Below, piece after piece: positions 15,318 to 25,205 of a DNA stretch of 64,000 nt. The DNA is from Nonomuraea sediminis (GTDB lineage Bacteria; Actinomycetota; Actinomycetes; Streptosporangiales; Streptosporangiaceae): contig NZ_JAHDTI010000027.1 of assembly GCF_018531495.1 (NCBI RefSeq), positions 1-64,000 of the forward strand, given 5' to 3'. The notes beneath the pieces are model-generated. The model saw only the letters and a list, made by a program, of their open reading frames with translations, searched no databases and was not told the origin of the DNA. Every line of letters starts with the position of its first letter. Position 1 is the first letter of the stretch. Made by a program: the position numbers and the translations under genes.

Positions 15318-16231
15318 ACAGGCATCTCATCTCGGCGGGCGACCTCAGCAAGGACGACGCCCTGCTCATCCTCGACACCGCCGAAGAGCTGGCGGCGGTC
15401 TCGGAACGATCCATCAAGAAGCTGCCCACGCTGCGGGGCCGCACGGTGGTCAACCTCTTCTTCGAGGACTCCACCCGCACCCGCATCAGCTTCGAGGCCG
15501 CGGCCAAGCGCCTGTCGGCCGACGTCATCAACTTCTCCGCCAAGGGCTCGAGCGTCTCCAAGGGCGAGTCGCTCAAGGACACCGCGCTGACCCTGGAGGC
15601 CATGGGCGCCGACGCGGTCGTCATCCGCCACGGCGCCTCCGGCGCGCCGCACCGCCTGGCCAACTGGGTGCGCGGCAGCGTCGTCAACGCCGGCGACGGC
15701 ACGCACGAGCACCCCACGCAGGCGCTGCTCGACGCCTTCTCCATGCGCCGCCGCCTCGGCTCGCTCGAAGGCCGCAAGATCACCATCGTCGGCGACGTCC
15801 TGCACAGCCGCGTCGCCCGCTCCAACGTGCTGCTGCTGCACACGCTGGGCGCCGACGTGACGCTGGTCGCCCCGCCGACCCTGCTGCCCGTCTCGATCGA
15901 CACCTGGCCCTGCCAGGTCTCCTACGACCTGGACGCGGTGCTGCCCAAGTCCGACGTGGTCATGATGCTCCGGGTGCAGAAGGAGCGCATGAACGCCGCC
16001 TACTTCCCCAGCGAGCGCGAGTACTCCCGCCGCTACGGGCTCGACCGCGACCGCTTCGCCAAGATGCCGGACGACGCCATCGTGATGCACCCCGGTCCGA
16101 TGAACCGGGGCATGGAGATCGCCGCCGAGGTGGCCGACTCTCCGCGCTCGACCATCGTCGAGCAGGTCACCAACGGCGTGACCATCCGCATGGCCGTCCT
16201 GTACCTGCTCCTTGGGGGAGAGAGCGCGTGA
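15314..16231 (+). CDS. pyrB: Aspartate carbamoyltransferase catalytic subunit
   Basis: 305 residues. Condenses carbamoyl phosphate with aspartate, the second step of UMP synthesis. Shows DSTRTRISFE (carbamoyl phosphate binding, near residue 52), HPTQALLD and the C-terminal HPGPMNRG. No regulatory pyrI gene is nearby, as usual for actinobacteria. GTG 15314 overlaps the pyrR stop by 4 nt (GTGA), implying translational coupling. Confidence 0.97.
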   Translation: MNRHLISAGDLSKDDALLILDTAEELAAVSERSIKKLPTLRGRTVVNLFFEDSTRTRISFEAAAKRLSADVINFSAKGSSVSKGESLKDTALTLEAMGADAVVIRHGASGAPHRLANWVRGSVVNAGDGTHEHPTQALLDAFSMRRRLGSLEGRKITIVGDVLHSRVARSNVLLLHTLGADVTLVAPPTLLPVSIDTWPCQVSYDLDAVLPKSDVVMMLRVQKERMNAAYFPSEREYSRRYGLDRDRFAKMPDDAIVMHPGPMNRGMEIAAEVADSPRSTIVEQVTNGVTIRMAVLYLLLGGESA

Positions 16232-17526
16232 TCATCCGCAACGTACGCATCCTGGGCGGCGAGCCCGTCGACATCCACATCGAAGACGGCGTGATCGGCG
16301 CGATCACCCCCGCCGGGTCCGCGGCGGCGGGAGCCGTACAGGTCGTCGACGGCAAGGGCGCGATCGCGCTGCCCGGCCTGGTCGACCTGCACACGCATCT
16401 GCGCGAGCCGGGCCGCGAGGACGCCGAGACCGTGCTGACCGGCACGCAGTCGGCCGCCCGCGGCGGGTACACCGCCGTGCACGCCATGGCCAACACCTCG
16501 CCCGTCGCCGACACCGCCGGCGTGGTCGAGCAGGTCTACCGGCTCGGCCAGGAGGGCGGCTACTGCGACGTGCAGCCCGTCGGCGCCGTGACCGTCGGCC
16601 TGGAGGGCAAGCAGCTGGCCGAGCTCGGTGCGATGGCCGACTCCGCCGCCCGCGTCCGCGTCTTCTCCGACGACGGCAAGTGCGTCGACGACGCGGTGCT
16701 GATGCGGCGGGCGCTGGAGTACGTCAAGGCCTTCGACGGCGTCGTGGCCCAGCACGCCCAGGAGCCCCGCCTCACCCAGGGCGCCCAGATGAACGAGGGC
16801 GTGATCTCCGGCAGGCTCGGCCTGACCGGCTGGCCGGCCGTCGCCGAGGAGGCGGTCATCGCCCGCGACTGCCTGCTTGCCGCGCACGTCGGCTCCCGCC
16901 TGCACGTGTGCCACGTGTCCACGGCCGGCTCGGTGGAGATCATCCGCTGGGCCAAGTCCAAGGGCTGGAACGTCACCGCCGAGGTGACCCCGCACCACCT
17001 GCTGCTCACCGACGACCTCGTCGAGGACTCGCCGGTCGGCGCCTACAACCCGATCTACAAGGTCAACCCGCCGCTGCGCACCCGCGCCGACGTCGAGGCG
17101 CTGCGCCAGGCCCTGGCCGACGGCACGATCGACGTGGTGGCCACCGACCACGCGCCGCACCCGGTCGAGGACAAGGAGACCGAGTGGCTGGCCGCGGCCA
17201 TGGGCATGGTCGGCCTGGAGACCGCGCTGAGCGTGGTGCAGGAAGCCATGGTCGACACCGGCCTGCTCGACTGGGCGGGCGTGGCGGAGCGCATGTCCAT
17301 CGAGCCCGCCAGGATCGGCCGCCTCAACGGGCACGGGCAGCCGCTCGAGGTGGGCGCTCCTGCCAACATCGTGCTCTACGACCCGTCCGCGCGCACCGAG
17401 GTCGACCCGGCCGCGTTCGCGTCCAAGAGCAGGAACACGCCGTACGAGGGGATGACCCTGCCCGGCCGGGTGGTGGCCACCTTCCTGCGCGGCAAGCCGA
17501 CGGTTCTGGAAGGGAAGCTGTCTTGA
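16228..17526 (+). CDS. pyrC: Dihydroorotase
   Basis: 432 residues, class I amidohydrolase. Cyclises carbamoyl aspartate to dihydroorotate. Metal ligands are visible in DLHTHLREPG (near residue 53), with further His residues in AEVTPHH and ATDHAPHP. GTG 16228 overlaps the pyrB stop (GTGA). Length and motifs suggest an active enzyme rather than the inactive pseudo-DHOase found beside some pyrB genes. Confidence 0.97.
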   Translation: MIIRNVRILGGEPVDIHIEDGVIGAITPAGSAAAGAVQVVDGKGAIALPGLVDLHTHLREPGREDAETVLTGTQSAARGGYTAVHAMANTSPVADTAGVVEQVYRLGQEGGYCDVQPVGAVTVGLEGKQLAELGAMADSAARVRVFSDDGKCVDDAVLMRRALEYVKAFDGVVAQHAQEPRLTQGAQMNEGVISGRLGLTGWPAVAEEAVIARDCLLAAHVGSRLHVCHVSTAGSVEIIRWAKSKGWNVTAEVTPHHLLLTDDLVEDSPVGAYNPIYKVNPPLRTRADVEALRQALADGTIDVVATDHAPHPVEDKETEWLAAAMGMVGLETALSVVQEAMVDTGLLDWAGVAERMSIEPARIGRLNGHGQPLEVGAPANIVLYDPSARTEVDPAAFASKSRNTPYEGMTLPGRVVATFLRGKPTVLEGKLS

Positions 17527-18620
17527 CACACGCGGTGCTGGTCCTGGAGGACGGCAGGGTCTTCCACGGAACCCCCTACGGCGCCGAGGGTGAGACGTTC
17601 GGCGAGATGGTCTTCAACACCGGCATGACCGGCTACCAGGAGACCCTCACCGACCCGTCCTACCATCGCCAGATCGTCGCGATGACGGCCCCGCACATCG
17701 GCAACACCGGCGTCAACGACGAGGACCCGGAGTCGTCCAGGGTCTGGGTCGCCGGGTACGTCGTGCGCGAGCCGTCCCGCATCGTGTCCAACTGGCGGGC
17801 GACCGCCTCGCTCGACGACTACCTGAAGCAGCAGGGCGTCGTCGGCATCGCGCTGAAGGGCACCCGCGCGCTCACCCGCCACCTGCGCGAGCGCGGCGCG
17901 ATGCGCGCGGGCATCTTCACCGCCCCCTCCGCGCCGGTCGAGGAGCTCGTCGAACGCGTACGGCAGGCGCCCCAGATGGCCGGGGCCGACCTGGCCAAGG
18001 AGGTCGCCACCGCCGAGCCGTACGTGGTCCAGGCGATCGGCGAGAAGAGGTTCACGGTCGCGGCCGTGGACCTCGGCATCAAGGGCATGACGCCGCACCG
18101 GATGGCCGAGCGCGGCTGCGAGGTGCACGTGCTGCCCGCCGACGCCACCTTCGAGGACATCATGGCCGTCCGGCCCGACGGGGTGTTCTACTCCAACGGG
18201 CCGGGCGACCCGGCCACCGCCGACGTCACGGCGCTGCGCCAGGTGCTGGAGGCGGGCATCCCGTTCTTCGGGATCTGCTTCGGCAACCAGCTGTTCGGGC
18301 GGGCGCTCGGCCTTTCCACCTACAAGCTCCGCTACGGTCACCGGGGCGTGAACCAGCCGGTCAAGGACGTGCGGACCGGGAAGGTGGAGATCTCGGCGCA
18401 CAACCACGGCTTCGCGGTCGAGGCTCCGCCGGCCTTCGACACGCCGTACGGGCCCGGCGAGGTCAGCCACGTCAACCTGAACGACGGCTGCGTCGAAGGG
18501 TTGCGTTTGATCGACCGGCCTGCGTTCAGCGTCCAGTACCACCCAGAGGCCGCAGCCGGTCCTCACGATGCCGCTTACCTCTTCGACGAGTTCTGCTCAG
18601 TGATGGGGGCGGCATCATGA
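17523..18620 (+). CDS. carA: Carbamoyl phosphate synthase small (glutaminase) subunit
   Basis: 365 residues. Releases ammonia from glutamine for the CarB subunit. The class I amidotransferase domain has the nucleophile in GICFGNQLFGRALG and the catalytic His-Glu in SVQYHPEAAAGPHDA. GNQ replaces the enterobacterial GHQ, as in other actinobacteria. Start is taken as TTG 17523, overlapping the pyrC stop (TTGA) like the other junctions, with GGAAGGGAAG upstream; GTG 17535 is an alternative. The last codons, encoding FDEFCSVM, are partly duplicated just downstream. Confidence 0.94.
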   Translation: MTHAVLVLEDGRVFHGTPYGAEGETFGEMVFNTGMTGYQETLTDPSYHRQIVAMTAPHIGNTGVNDEDPESSRVWVAGYVVREPSRIVSNWRATASLDDYLKQQGVVGIALKGTRALTRHLRERGAMRAGIFTAPSAPVEELVERVRQAPQMAGADLAKEVATAEPYVVQAIGEKRFTVAAVDLGIKGMTPHRMAERGCEVHVLPADATFEDIMAVRPDGVFYSNGPGDPATADVTALRQVLEAGIPFFGICFGNQLFGRALGLSTYKLRYGHRGVNQPVKDVRTGKVEISAHNHGFAVEAPPAFDTPYGPGEVSHVNLNDGCVEGLRLIDRPAFSVQYHPEAAAGPHDAAYLFDEFCSVMGAAS

Positions 18621-18683
18621 GTCTGGAAGCCGCGCTGTGCTCATTCACCCGGGTCTTCGACGAGTTCTGCGAGGTTATGTCCA

Positions 18684-21600
18684 GTGCCCAAGCGTGAGGA
18701 CATCCAGTCGGTCCTGGTGATCGGCTCGGGCCCCATCGTGATCGGCCAGGCGTGCGAGTTCGACTACTCCGGCACCCAGGCCTGCCGCGTGCTCAGGGCC
18801 GAGGGCTTCCGGGTGATCCTGGTCAACAGCAACCCGGCGACGATCATGACGGACCCGGAGTTCGCCGACGCCACCTATGTCGAGCCGATCACGCCCGACT
18901 TCGTGGAGAAGATCATCGCCAAGGAGCGGCCCGACGCGCTGCTGCCCACGCTGGGCGGCCAGACCGCGCTCAACACGGCCGTCGCGCTGCACGAGTCGGG
19001 CGCGCTCGAGCGCTACGGCGTCGAGCTGATCGGCGCCGACTTCGACGCGATCCAGGCGGGGGAGAACCGGGAGCGCTTCAAGGAGATCGTGGCCAAGGTC
19101 GCGCGCGAGCACGGCCTCAACGCCGACTCCGCCCGCAGCGCGATCTGCCACTCCATGGACGAGGTCCTGCGGGCCGCAGGCGAGCTCGGCTACCCGCTGG
19201 TGGTCCGGCCCAGCTTCACCATGGGCGGCCTCGGCTCCGGTTTCGCCTACACCGAGGACGACCTGCGGCGCATCGCCGGGGCGGGCCTCGACGCCTCGCC
19301 GACCACCGAGGTGCTCCTGGAGGAGTCCATCCTCGGGTGGAAGGAGTACGAGCTCGAGGTCATGCGTGACAAGCACGACAACGTCGTGATCGTGTGCTCC
19401 ATCGAGAACATCGACCCGATGGGCGTGCACACCGGCGACAGCGTCACCGTCGCACCCGCGCTGACCCTGACCGACCGCGAGTACCAGAACATGCGCGACG
19501 TGGCCATCGCGGTCATCCGCGAGGTCGGCGTCGACACCGGCGGCTGCAACATCCAGTTCGCGGTCGACCCGAGCACCGGCCGCATGATCGTCATCGAGAT
19601 GAACCCGCGCGTGTCGCGCTCGTCGGCGCTGGCCTCCAAGGCCACCGGCTTCCCGATCGCGAAGATCGCCGCCAAGCTGGCCATCGGCTACACGCTCGAC
19701 GAGATCCCCAACGACATCACCAAGGAGACCCCGGCCTCCTTCGAGCCGACGCTCGACTACATCGTGGTCAAGGTGCCGCGCTTCGCCTTCGAGAAGTTCC
19801 GCGGCGCCGACCAGACGCTCACCACGCACATGAAGTCCGTGGGCGAGGCCATGGCCATCGGCCGCTCCTTCCCCGAGGCCCTGCAGAAGGCGCTGCGGTC
19901 CCTGGAGAAGAAGAGGTCGTCCTTCAGCTGGGCCGGGCTCCCGGAGGACAAGCTGGAGCTCCTAGCGGCCTGCCGTACGCCCCATGACGGGCGGCTGCGC
20001 ACCATGCAGCAGGCCATCAGGGCGGGCGCGACGGCCGAGGAGCTGTTCGAGGCGACCAACGTCGACCCGTGGTTCATCGACCAGCTGCTCCTGCTGCACG
20101 AGGAGGCGCTCGCGCTGGGCGCGGTCCGCGAGCTGACGCTCGAGGTGCTCGAGCGCGCCAAGCAGCACGGCTTCTCCGACGCGCAGATCGCCGAGATCCG
20201 CGGGCAGGACGAGTCGCGCGTGCGCGACCTGCGCCACGCCCTGGGCCTGCGGCCGGTCTACAACACCGTCGACACCTGCGCGGCCGAGTTCGCCGCCAGG
20301 ACGCCCTACCTCTACTCCACCTACGACGAGGAGAACGAGGTCCCGTACGGCTCCCGCCAGAAGGTGATCATCCTGGGCAGCGGGCCGAACAGGATCGGGC
20401 AGGGCATCGAGTTCGACTACGCCTGCGTGCACGCCTCCTTCGAGCTGTCCAGGGCGGGCTTCGAGACCGTCATGGTCAACTGCAACCCGGAGACGGTCTC
20501 GACCGACTACGACACCTCCGACCGGCTCTACTTCGAGCCGCTCACGCTGGAGGACGTGCTCGAGGTCGTCCACGCCGAGCAGCAGACCGGCCCGGTGGCC
20601 GGAGTGATCGTGCAGCTGGGCGGCCAGACGCCCCTCGGGCTGGCCCAGGCGCTGAAGGACGCCGGGGTCCCTGTGGTGGGCACCTCGCCCGAGTCGATCC
20701 ACCTGGCCGAGGAGCGCGGCGCCTTCGGGCGGGTGCTGGCCGAGGCCGGGCTGCCCGCGCCCAAGCACGGCACCGCCACCACCGTGGCCGAGGCGCTGCA
20801 GGTGGCCGAGGAGATCGGCTACCCGGTCCTCGTCCGGCCGTCCTACGTGCTGGGCGGCGCGGGGATGGCCATCGTCTACGACGACGAGACGCTCTCGACC
20901 TACATGTCGGCCCAGGAGGGCGGACATCCGGTCCTGGTCGACAAGTTCCTCGACGAGGCCATCGAGATCGACGTGGACGCGCTCTTCGACGGCGAGGAGC
21001 TCTACCTCGGCGGCGTGATGGAGCACATCGAGGAGGCCGGGATCCACTCCGGCGACTCGGCCTGCGCGCTGCCGCCCATCACGCTCGGCAGCCACGACAT
21101 CAAGCGCATCCGCGCCGCCACCGAGGGCATCGCCCGCGGCGTCGGCGTCCGCGGGCTGCTCAACGTCCAGTACGCCATGTCGGCGGGCGTGCTGTACGTG
21201 CTCGAGGCCAACCCGCGCGCCAGCCGTACCGTGCCCTTCGTGTCGAAGGCGACGGCGGTGCCGCTGGCCAAGGCGGCGGCCCGGGTGATGCTGGGAGCCT
21301 CGATCGCCTCCCTGCGGGAGGAGGGCATGCTCCCGGCCGAGGGCGACGGCGGGACGCTGCCTCTGGAGGCCTCCATCGCGGTCAAGGAGGCCGTGCTGCC
21401 CTTCAACCGGTTCCGGGGCGTCGACACCGTGCTGGGGCCGGAGATGCGCTCGACCGGCGAGGTCATGGGCATCGACGAGTTCTTCGGCATCGCCTACGCC
21501 AAGTCTCAGGCGGGCGCCTACGGCGAGCTGCCGGTCAAGGGCCGGGCGTTCGTGTCGGTGGCCAACCGCGACAAGCGGGCGATGATCTTCCCGGTGAAGG

Positions 21601-21971
21601 CGCTCGCGGACCTCGGATTCGAGATTCTCGCCACCGAGGGCACCGCCGAGGTGCTGCGCCGCAACGGTGTCCATGCCAAGATCGTGCGAAAGCAGAGTGA
21701 GGGCGTGGGGCCGGGAGGTGAACCGACGATCGTCCAGCGCATCTTGGACGGCGAGGTCGACCTCATCGTCAACACCCCGTTCGGCAGCCCCGGGCAGTCC
21801 GGGCCGCGCCTGGACGGCTACGACATCCGCACCGCCGCGGTGCTGCGCGGCATCCCGTGCATCACCACGGTCTCGGGGCTGGCCGCCGCCGCGGCGGGCA
21901 TCCAGGCCATCGGACGGGGCGATGTGGGCGTACGGTCCCTCCAGGAGCACGCACGCGCACTAGGACGGTGA
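18684..21971 (+). CDS. carB: Carbamoyl phosphate synthase large subunit
   Basis: 1095 residues. Makes carbamoyl phosphate for both pyrimidine and arginine synthesis. Two homologous ATP-grasp halves each begin with a glycine-rich loop (VLVIGSGPIVIGQACEFDYS near residue 10 and VIILGSGPNRIGQGIEFDYA near residue 560), followed by a C-terminal MGS-like regulatory domain (about 940-1095). GTG 18684 yields MPKREDIQSVLVIGSGP, the family N-terminus. The gap after carA is 63 nt, the longest in the operon, and holds a partial duplicate of the carA end. Confidence 0.97.
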   Translation: MPKREDIQSVLVIGSGPIVIGQACEFDYSGTQACRVLRAEGFRVILVNSNPATIMTDPEFADATYVEPITPDFVEKIIAKERPDALLPTLGGQTALNTAVALHESGALERYGVELIGADFDAIQAGENRERFKEIVAKVAREHGLNADSARSAICHSMDEVLRAAGELGYPLVVRPSFTMGGLGSGFAYTEDDLRRIAGAGLDASPTTEVLLEESILGWKEYELEVMRDKHDNVVIVCSIENIDPMGVHTGDSVTVAPALTLTDREYQNMRDVAIAVIREVGVDTGGCNIQFAVDPSTGRMIVIEMNPRVSRSSALASKATGFPIAKIAAKLAIGYTLDEIPNDITKETPASFEPTLDYIVVKVPRFAFEKFRGADQTLTTHMKSVGEAMAIGRSFPEALQKALRSLEKKRSSFSWAGLPEDKLELLAACRTPHDGRLRTMQQAIRAGATAEELFEATNVDPWFIDQLLLLHEEALALGAVRELTLEVLERAKQHGFSDAQIAEIRGQDESRVRDLRHALGLRPVYNTVDTCAAEFAARTPYLYSTYDEENEVPYGSRQKVIILGSGPNRIGQGIEFDYACVHASFELSRAGFETVMVNCNPETVSTDYDTSDRLYFEPLTLEDVLEVVHAEQQTGPVAGVIVQLGGQTPLGLAQALKDAGVPVVGTSPESIHLAEERGAFGRVLAEAGLPAPKHGTATTVAEALQVAEEIGYPVLVRPSYVLGGAGMAIVYDDETLSTYMSAQEGGHPVLVDKFLDEAIEIDVDALFDGEELYLGGVMEHIEEAGIHSGDSACALPPITLGSHDIKRIRAATEGIARGVGVRGLLNVQYAMSAGVLYVLEANPRASRTVPFVSKATAVPLAKAAARVMLGASIASLREEGMLPAEGDGGTLPLEASIAVKEAVLPFNRFRGVDTVLGPEMRSTGEVMGIDEFFGIAYAKSQAGAYGELPVKGRAFVSVANRDKRAMIFPVKALADLGFEILATEGTAEVLRRNGVHAKIVRKQSEGVGPGGEPTIVQRILDGEVDLIVNTPFGSPGQSGPRLDGYDIRTAAVLRGIPCITTVSGLAAAAAGIQAIGRGDVGVRSLQEHARALGR

Positions 21972-21992
21972 GGTAAAACGGCCGGGACTCCG

Positions 21993-22841
21993 GTGCAGGT
22001 GACCGGCACGGTGCTGACCACGCGCCGTGTCGACGCCTACCATGCGCTCACCGTGGTGGCGCCCGGCATCGCCGAGCGCCACCGGCCCGGCCACTTCGTG
22101 TCCGTCGCGGTCGGCGGAGCCAACACCTCGATGGTGACCCGCCGCGCCCTGTCCGTGCACGACGTCAAACCCGACTACGGCGGCACGGTGGAGCTCGTCT
22201 TCACCGTGCGCGGCCCCGGCACGCAATGGCTGGCCGAACGGCGTGCCCGCGACACGCTCGACCTCGTCGGGCCGCTGGGCAGGCCGTTCCCGCTGCCGCG
22301 CGACCCCGCCCACTGCGTCCTGGTCGGCTCCGAGTACGGCTCGGCGGTCCTCTTCCCGGTGGCCGACGCGCTCATGGAACGTAGCTGCCGGATCGACTTC
22401 GTGCTCGGCGGCGCCTCGGCCGACCGGGTGTTCGGCGCGATGCGGGCACGCAGGATGGCCGCCACGACCACGCTGACCACCGAGGACGGCTCGCTCGGGC
22501 TGCGCGGCAAGGTCACCGACGCGCTGCCTTCGGTGATCGCCGACACCCGCGCCGACGCCGTCTACGCCGCGGGGCCGATGGAGACGCTGCGCGCCGTCAC
22601 CGCGGTGGCGGTCGAGTTCGACATCCCGGTGCAGGTGGCCGTCGAGGAGTCGATGGCCTGCGGGATCGGCATCTGCATGACGTGCGTGCTGCCCGTGATC
22701 GGCGACGACGGCGTCACCAGGATGGTCAGGGCCTGCGCCGAGGGCCCGGTCTTCCGTGGGGAGCGGGTCCGCTTCGAGGACGTCGGAACGATCCCGTTCG
22801 ACGCTCTCGGCGCGCCCGGGGGCGGGGCGCGCAATGGCTAG
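21993..22841 (+). CDS. pyrK: Dihydroorotate dehydrogenase electron-transfer subunit
   Basis: 282 residues. Passes electrons from PyrD (type 1B) to NAD+ through FAD and a [2Fe-2S] cluster. The ferredoxin-reductase fold shows the FAD string RRALSVHDV near residue 52 and the cluster cysteines in CGIGICMTC plus a later RACAEGPVF. GTG 21993 is the only start compatible with the family N-terminus. It is followed by pyrD, its partner. Confidence 0.93.
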   Translation: MQVTGTVLTTRRVDAYHALTVVAPGIAERHRPGHFVSVAVGGANTSMVTRRALSVHDVKPDYGGTVELVFTVRGPGTQWLAERRARDTLDLVGPLGRPFPLPRDPAHCVLVGSEYGSAVLFPVADALMERSCRIDFVLGGASADRVFGAMRARRMAATTTLTTEDGSLGLRGKVTDALPSVIADTRADAVYAAGPMETLRAVTAVAVEFDIPVQVAVEESMACGIGICMTCVLPVIGDDGVTRMVRACAEGPVFRGERVRFEDVGTIPFDALGAPGGGARNG

Positions 22842-22853
22842 GGGGTGTCTCGC

Positions 22854-23822
22854 ATGTCCGTAGATATGCGGACATTTCTGGCGCATGTGGAGCTGGCCAA
22901 TCCCGTGATGACGGCCGCCGGGTGCGCAGGGTCGGGGCGGGAGCTGGCCCAGTTCTTCGACCTGCACCGCCTCGGCGCGCTCGTCACCCGCTCGATCACG
23001 ATGGCGCCACGGGCCGGCAGGCCCACGCCCCGCATGACCGAGACGCCGTCCGGGCTGCTCAACGCCGTCGGGCTCCAGGGGCCCGGCATCGACGCCTTCC
23101 TCGAACGCGAGCTGCCCTGGCTCGCGCAGCGCGGCATCAGGACCGTCGTGTCCATCGGCGGCGGCACCGTCGCCGAGTACTCGGCGCTGGCCCGCAGGCT
23201 CGCCGACGCGCCCGGCGTGACCGCGCTCGAGGTGAACCTGTCCTGCCCCAACATCGAGGACCGCGGCCGCGTCTTCGCCCGCGACGGCAGCGCCGCGGCC
23301 GAGGTCATCGCCTCGGTCCGCGCCATCATGCGCTACGACGTGCCCGTGATCGCCAAGCTCGCCCCCGACGTGGCCGACATCGTCGCCGTCGCGCGCGCCT
23401 GCGTGGAATCCGGCGCCGACGCGCTGTCCATGATCAATAATCCGCTGGGCATGGCGATCGACACCGAGGCGCTGCGCCCGGCCCTGGCCGCCGTCACCGG
23501 AGGGTTGTCGGGACCGGCGATCCTGCCGCTCGCCGTACGGTGCGTGTGGCAGGTGCACGCCGCGCTGCCGGGCACGCCGATCGTCGGCGTCGGCGGCGTG
23601 CTCAGCGGCCGCGACGCCTTCCAGCTGGTGCTGGCCGGGGCGTGCGCCGTCGGCGTCGGGACCGCGCTGTTCCACGACCCCTACGCGTGCCTGCGCATCG
23701 AGCGCGAGCTCGAGGAGCTGCTGCAGGCTCGCGGCTTCCAGCGCCTGGCCGACGCCGTCGGCCTGGCCCACCGATCACCGGGCAGTAGCACCCGGCACCT
23801 GCACGAGGAGAGTTCCCTTTGA
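22854..23822 (+). CDS. pyrD: Dihydroorotate dehydrogenase, type 1B catalytic subunit
   Basis: 322 residues, FMN TIM barrel oxidising dihydroorotate to orotate. The catalytic cysteine lies in LEVNLSCPNI, the class 1 hallmark (class 2 enzymes use Ser), matching the PyrK partner just upstream. FMN phosphate motif IVGVGGVLSGRDA is near residue 240. ATG 22854 is chosen because GGGGGTG lies 6-8 nt upstream and family members start M-x-V-D; an in-frame GTG at 22845 falls within that Shine-Dalgarno. Confidence 0.96.
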   Translation: MSVDMRTFLAHVELANPVMTAAGCAGSGRELAQFFDLHRLGALVTRSITMAPRAGRPTPRMTETPSGLLNAVGLQGPGIDAFLERELPWLAQRGIRTVVSIGGGTVAEYSALARRLADAPGVTALEVNLSCPNIEDRGRVFARDGSAAAEVIASVRAIMRYDVPVIAKLAPDVADIVAVARACVESGADALSMINNPLGMAIDTEALRPALAAVTGGLSGPAILPLAVRCVWQVHAALPGTPIVGVGGVLSGRDAFQLVLAGACAVGVGTALFHDPYACLRIERELEELLQARGFQRLADAVGLAHRSPGSSTRHLHEESSL

Positions 23823-24514
23823 GCACGCCCGCACCGATCGCCGTCGCACTGGACGCGCCCGACCTGGAGACGGCCGCCCGCTGGGCCGGGCTGGTCACCC
23901 CGCACGTCAGCACGGTCAAGGTCGGCCTGGAGCTCTACCTGCGCTACGGCCCCGATGTCATCGCCTCCGTCCGTGGGGCCAGCGGCGTCCAGGTCTTCCT
24001 GGACCTCAAGCTGCACGACATCCCCAACACCGTGGCCGGCGCCGCCCGCGCCGTCGCGCGCCTCCGCCCCGCCATCCTCACCGTGCACGCGGCGGGCGGG
24101 CCCGCGATGATCAAGGCGGCCGTCGACTCGGCGCCGCACACCAAGATCGCGGCGGTGACGGTGCTCACGTCGCTGTCGGAGTCGGACCTCGACCGCATCG
24201 GCCTCATCGGCCCCGCCGACGAAGCCGTCCGCCGCCTGTCCTCGATGGCCGTCGAGGCGGGCGCCACGGCGCTGGTCTGCTCGCCCCACGAGGTCGCCGC
24301 GGTCCGCGCCGAAGTCGGCCCCGCCATCACCCTCATCACCCCCGGCGTCCGCCCACCCGGCGCCGACACGCAGGACCAGGCGCGCGTCGCCACCCCGGAA
24401 CGCGCTCTCGCCGACGGCGCCGACCTCCTGGTCATCGGCCGCCCCATCACCGCTTCCCCCGACCCCGGCGCCGCAGCCGCCGCCATAGCCTCCGCCCTCC
24501 GCCGCACCACCTGA
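23819..24514 (+). CDS. pyrF: Orotidine 5'-phosphate decarboxylase
   Basis: 231 residues. Decarboxylates OMP to UMP, the last step. Catalytic Asp-Lys-Asp network in FLDLKLHDIPNTV and the phosphate loop VIGRPI near residue 205 are present. TTG 23819 overlaps the pyrD stop by 4 nt (TTGA) with GAGGAGAG upstream. It is the last gene of the operon; pyrE, needed for the preceding step, is not in the window. Confidence 0.96.
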   Translation: MSTPAPIAVALDAPDLETAARWAGLVTPHVSTVKVGLELYLRYGPDVIASVRGASGVQVFLDLKLHDIPNTVAGAARAVARLRPAILTVHAAGGPAMIKAAVDSAPHTKIAAVTVLTSLSESDLDRIGLIGPADEAVRRLSSMAVEAGATALVCSPHEVAAVRAEVGPAITLITPGVRPPGADTQDQARVATPERALADGADLLVIGRPITASPDPGAAAAAIASALRRTT

Positions 24515-25205
24515 CCCACCCCGAGGGTGCGCCGCACGCCAATGCCCCGCGCCCCCCGTACGGCGAGCCCCGACCTCGCCGCCCCAAGCGACACCGCACC
24601 CGCCGGCCGCTCACACCCGGCAGGACTCCGACGCCCGCACGCGGCGAGCCTCTGACGCCCGCAACTCGGGGTCTCGCCGACGCCGCACGTTGCCAGGTCT
24701 CGCCGGAGTCGCGCGTCTGCGGGTCTTCGAGGCGCCGGGTCGGCGGGATGGTGTGTGGCGAAGCTCGGCGCCCTTGTACGGCGAGCGGCCACCCCTGGCG
24801 CGCCCGGGCGCATGCATGCCGAACCCCAGCGGCCTGCCTGGCGCCCCGCAACCCCGCGGGCTTCCCAGAGCCGCACGTCGCCGGACTCGCAGGCGTCACG
24901 CGTTCGCGGCTCTTCGAGGCGCCTGACCAGCGGGCCTCGTAGCCGCGCCTCAGCGCCCCTTCCCGGGCGCCGGGGCGGCGAGGTGTCGTACGGCGTGGGT
25001 CGGCGCCCGTGTACGGCGGGATGGCCACCCTGGCGCGCCCGGGCACGAGGGCGCCGCGCTCCGGCGCGTTTGGGTGGGCCTTGAGGGTGTCGGGTCAGCG
25101 TGCACGGGGAGGCGTCCCCGAGGGATTCCCGGCGATCGTGCGGGCCTGGCGAGGCGTCCCCGGGGAGCGGGGGATTCCCAGGTGAGGCGTCCCGGGGGAG
25201 CGGGA
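24515..25205. repeat. Spacer with degenerate repeats after the pyr operon
   Basis: No credible gene in 690 bp. TCGGCGCCCTTGTACGGC plus about 30 following bases (24766-24811) recurs in diverged form at 25001-25045. Phrases like TCTTCGAGGCGCC recur near 24725 and 24912. Three copies of GAGGCGTCCC-CGGGGATTCCC-like sequence occur at 25109-25136, 25151-25180 and 25184-25207, the last running into the stop of the hydrolase gene. A short CACCC/GGGTG hairpin (24517-24529) follows pyrF and may help termination. Confidence 0.65.

Noticed and set aside
16212..18620. An 802-codon plus-strand frame ending with CarA
   Set aside because: The first part runs out of frame through pyrC; only the part from 17523 is carA.
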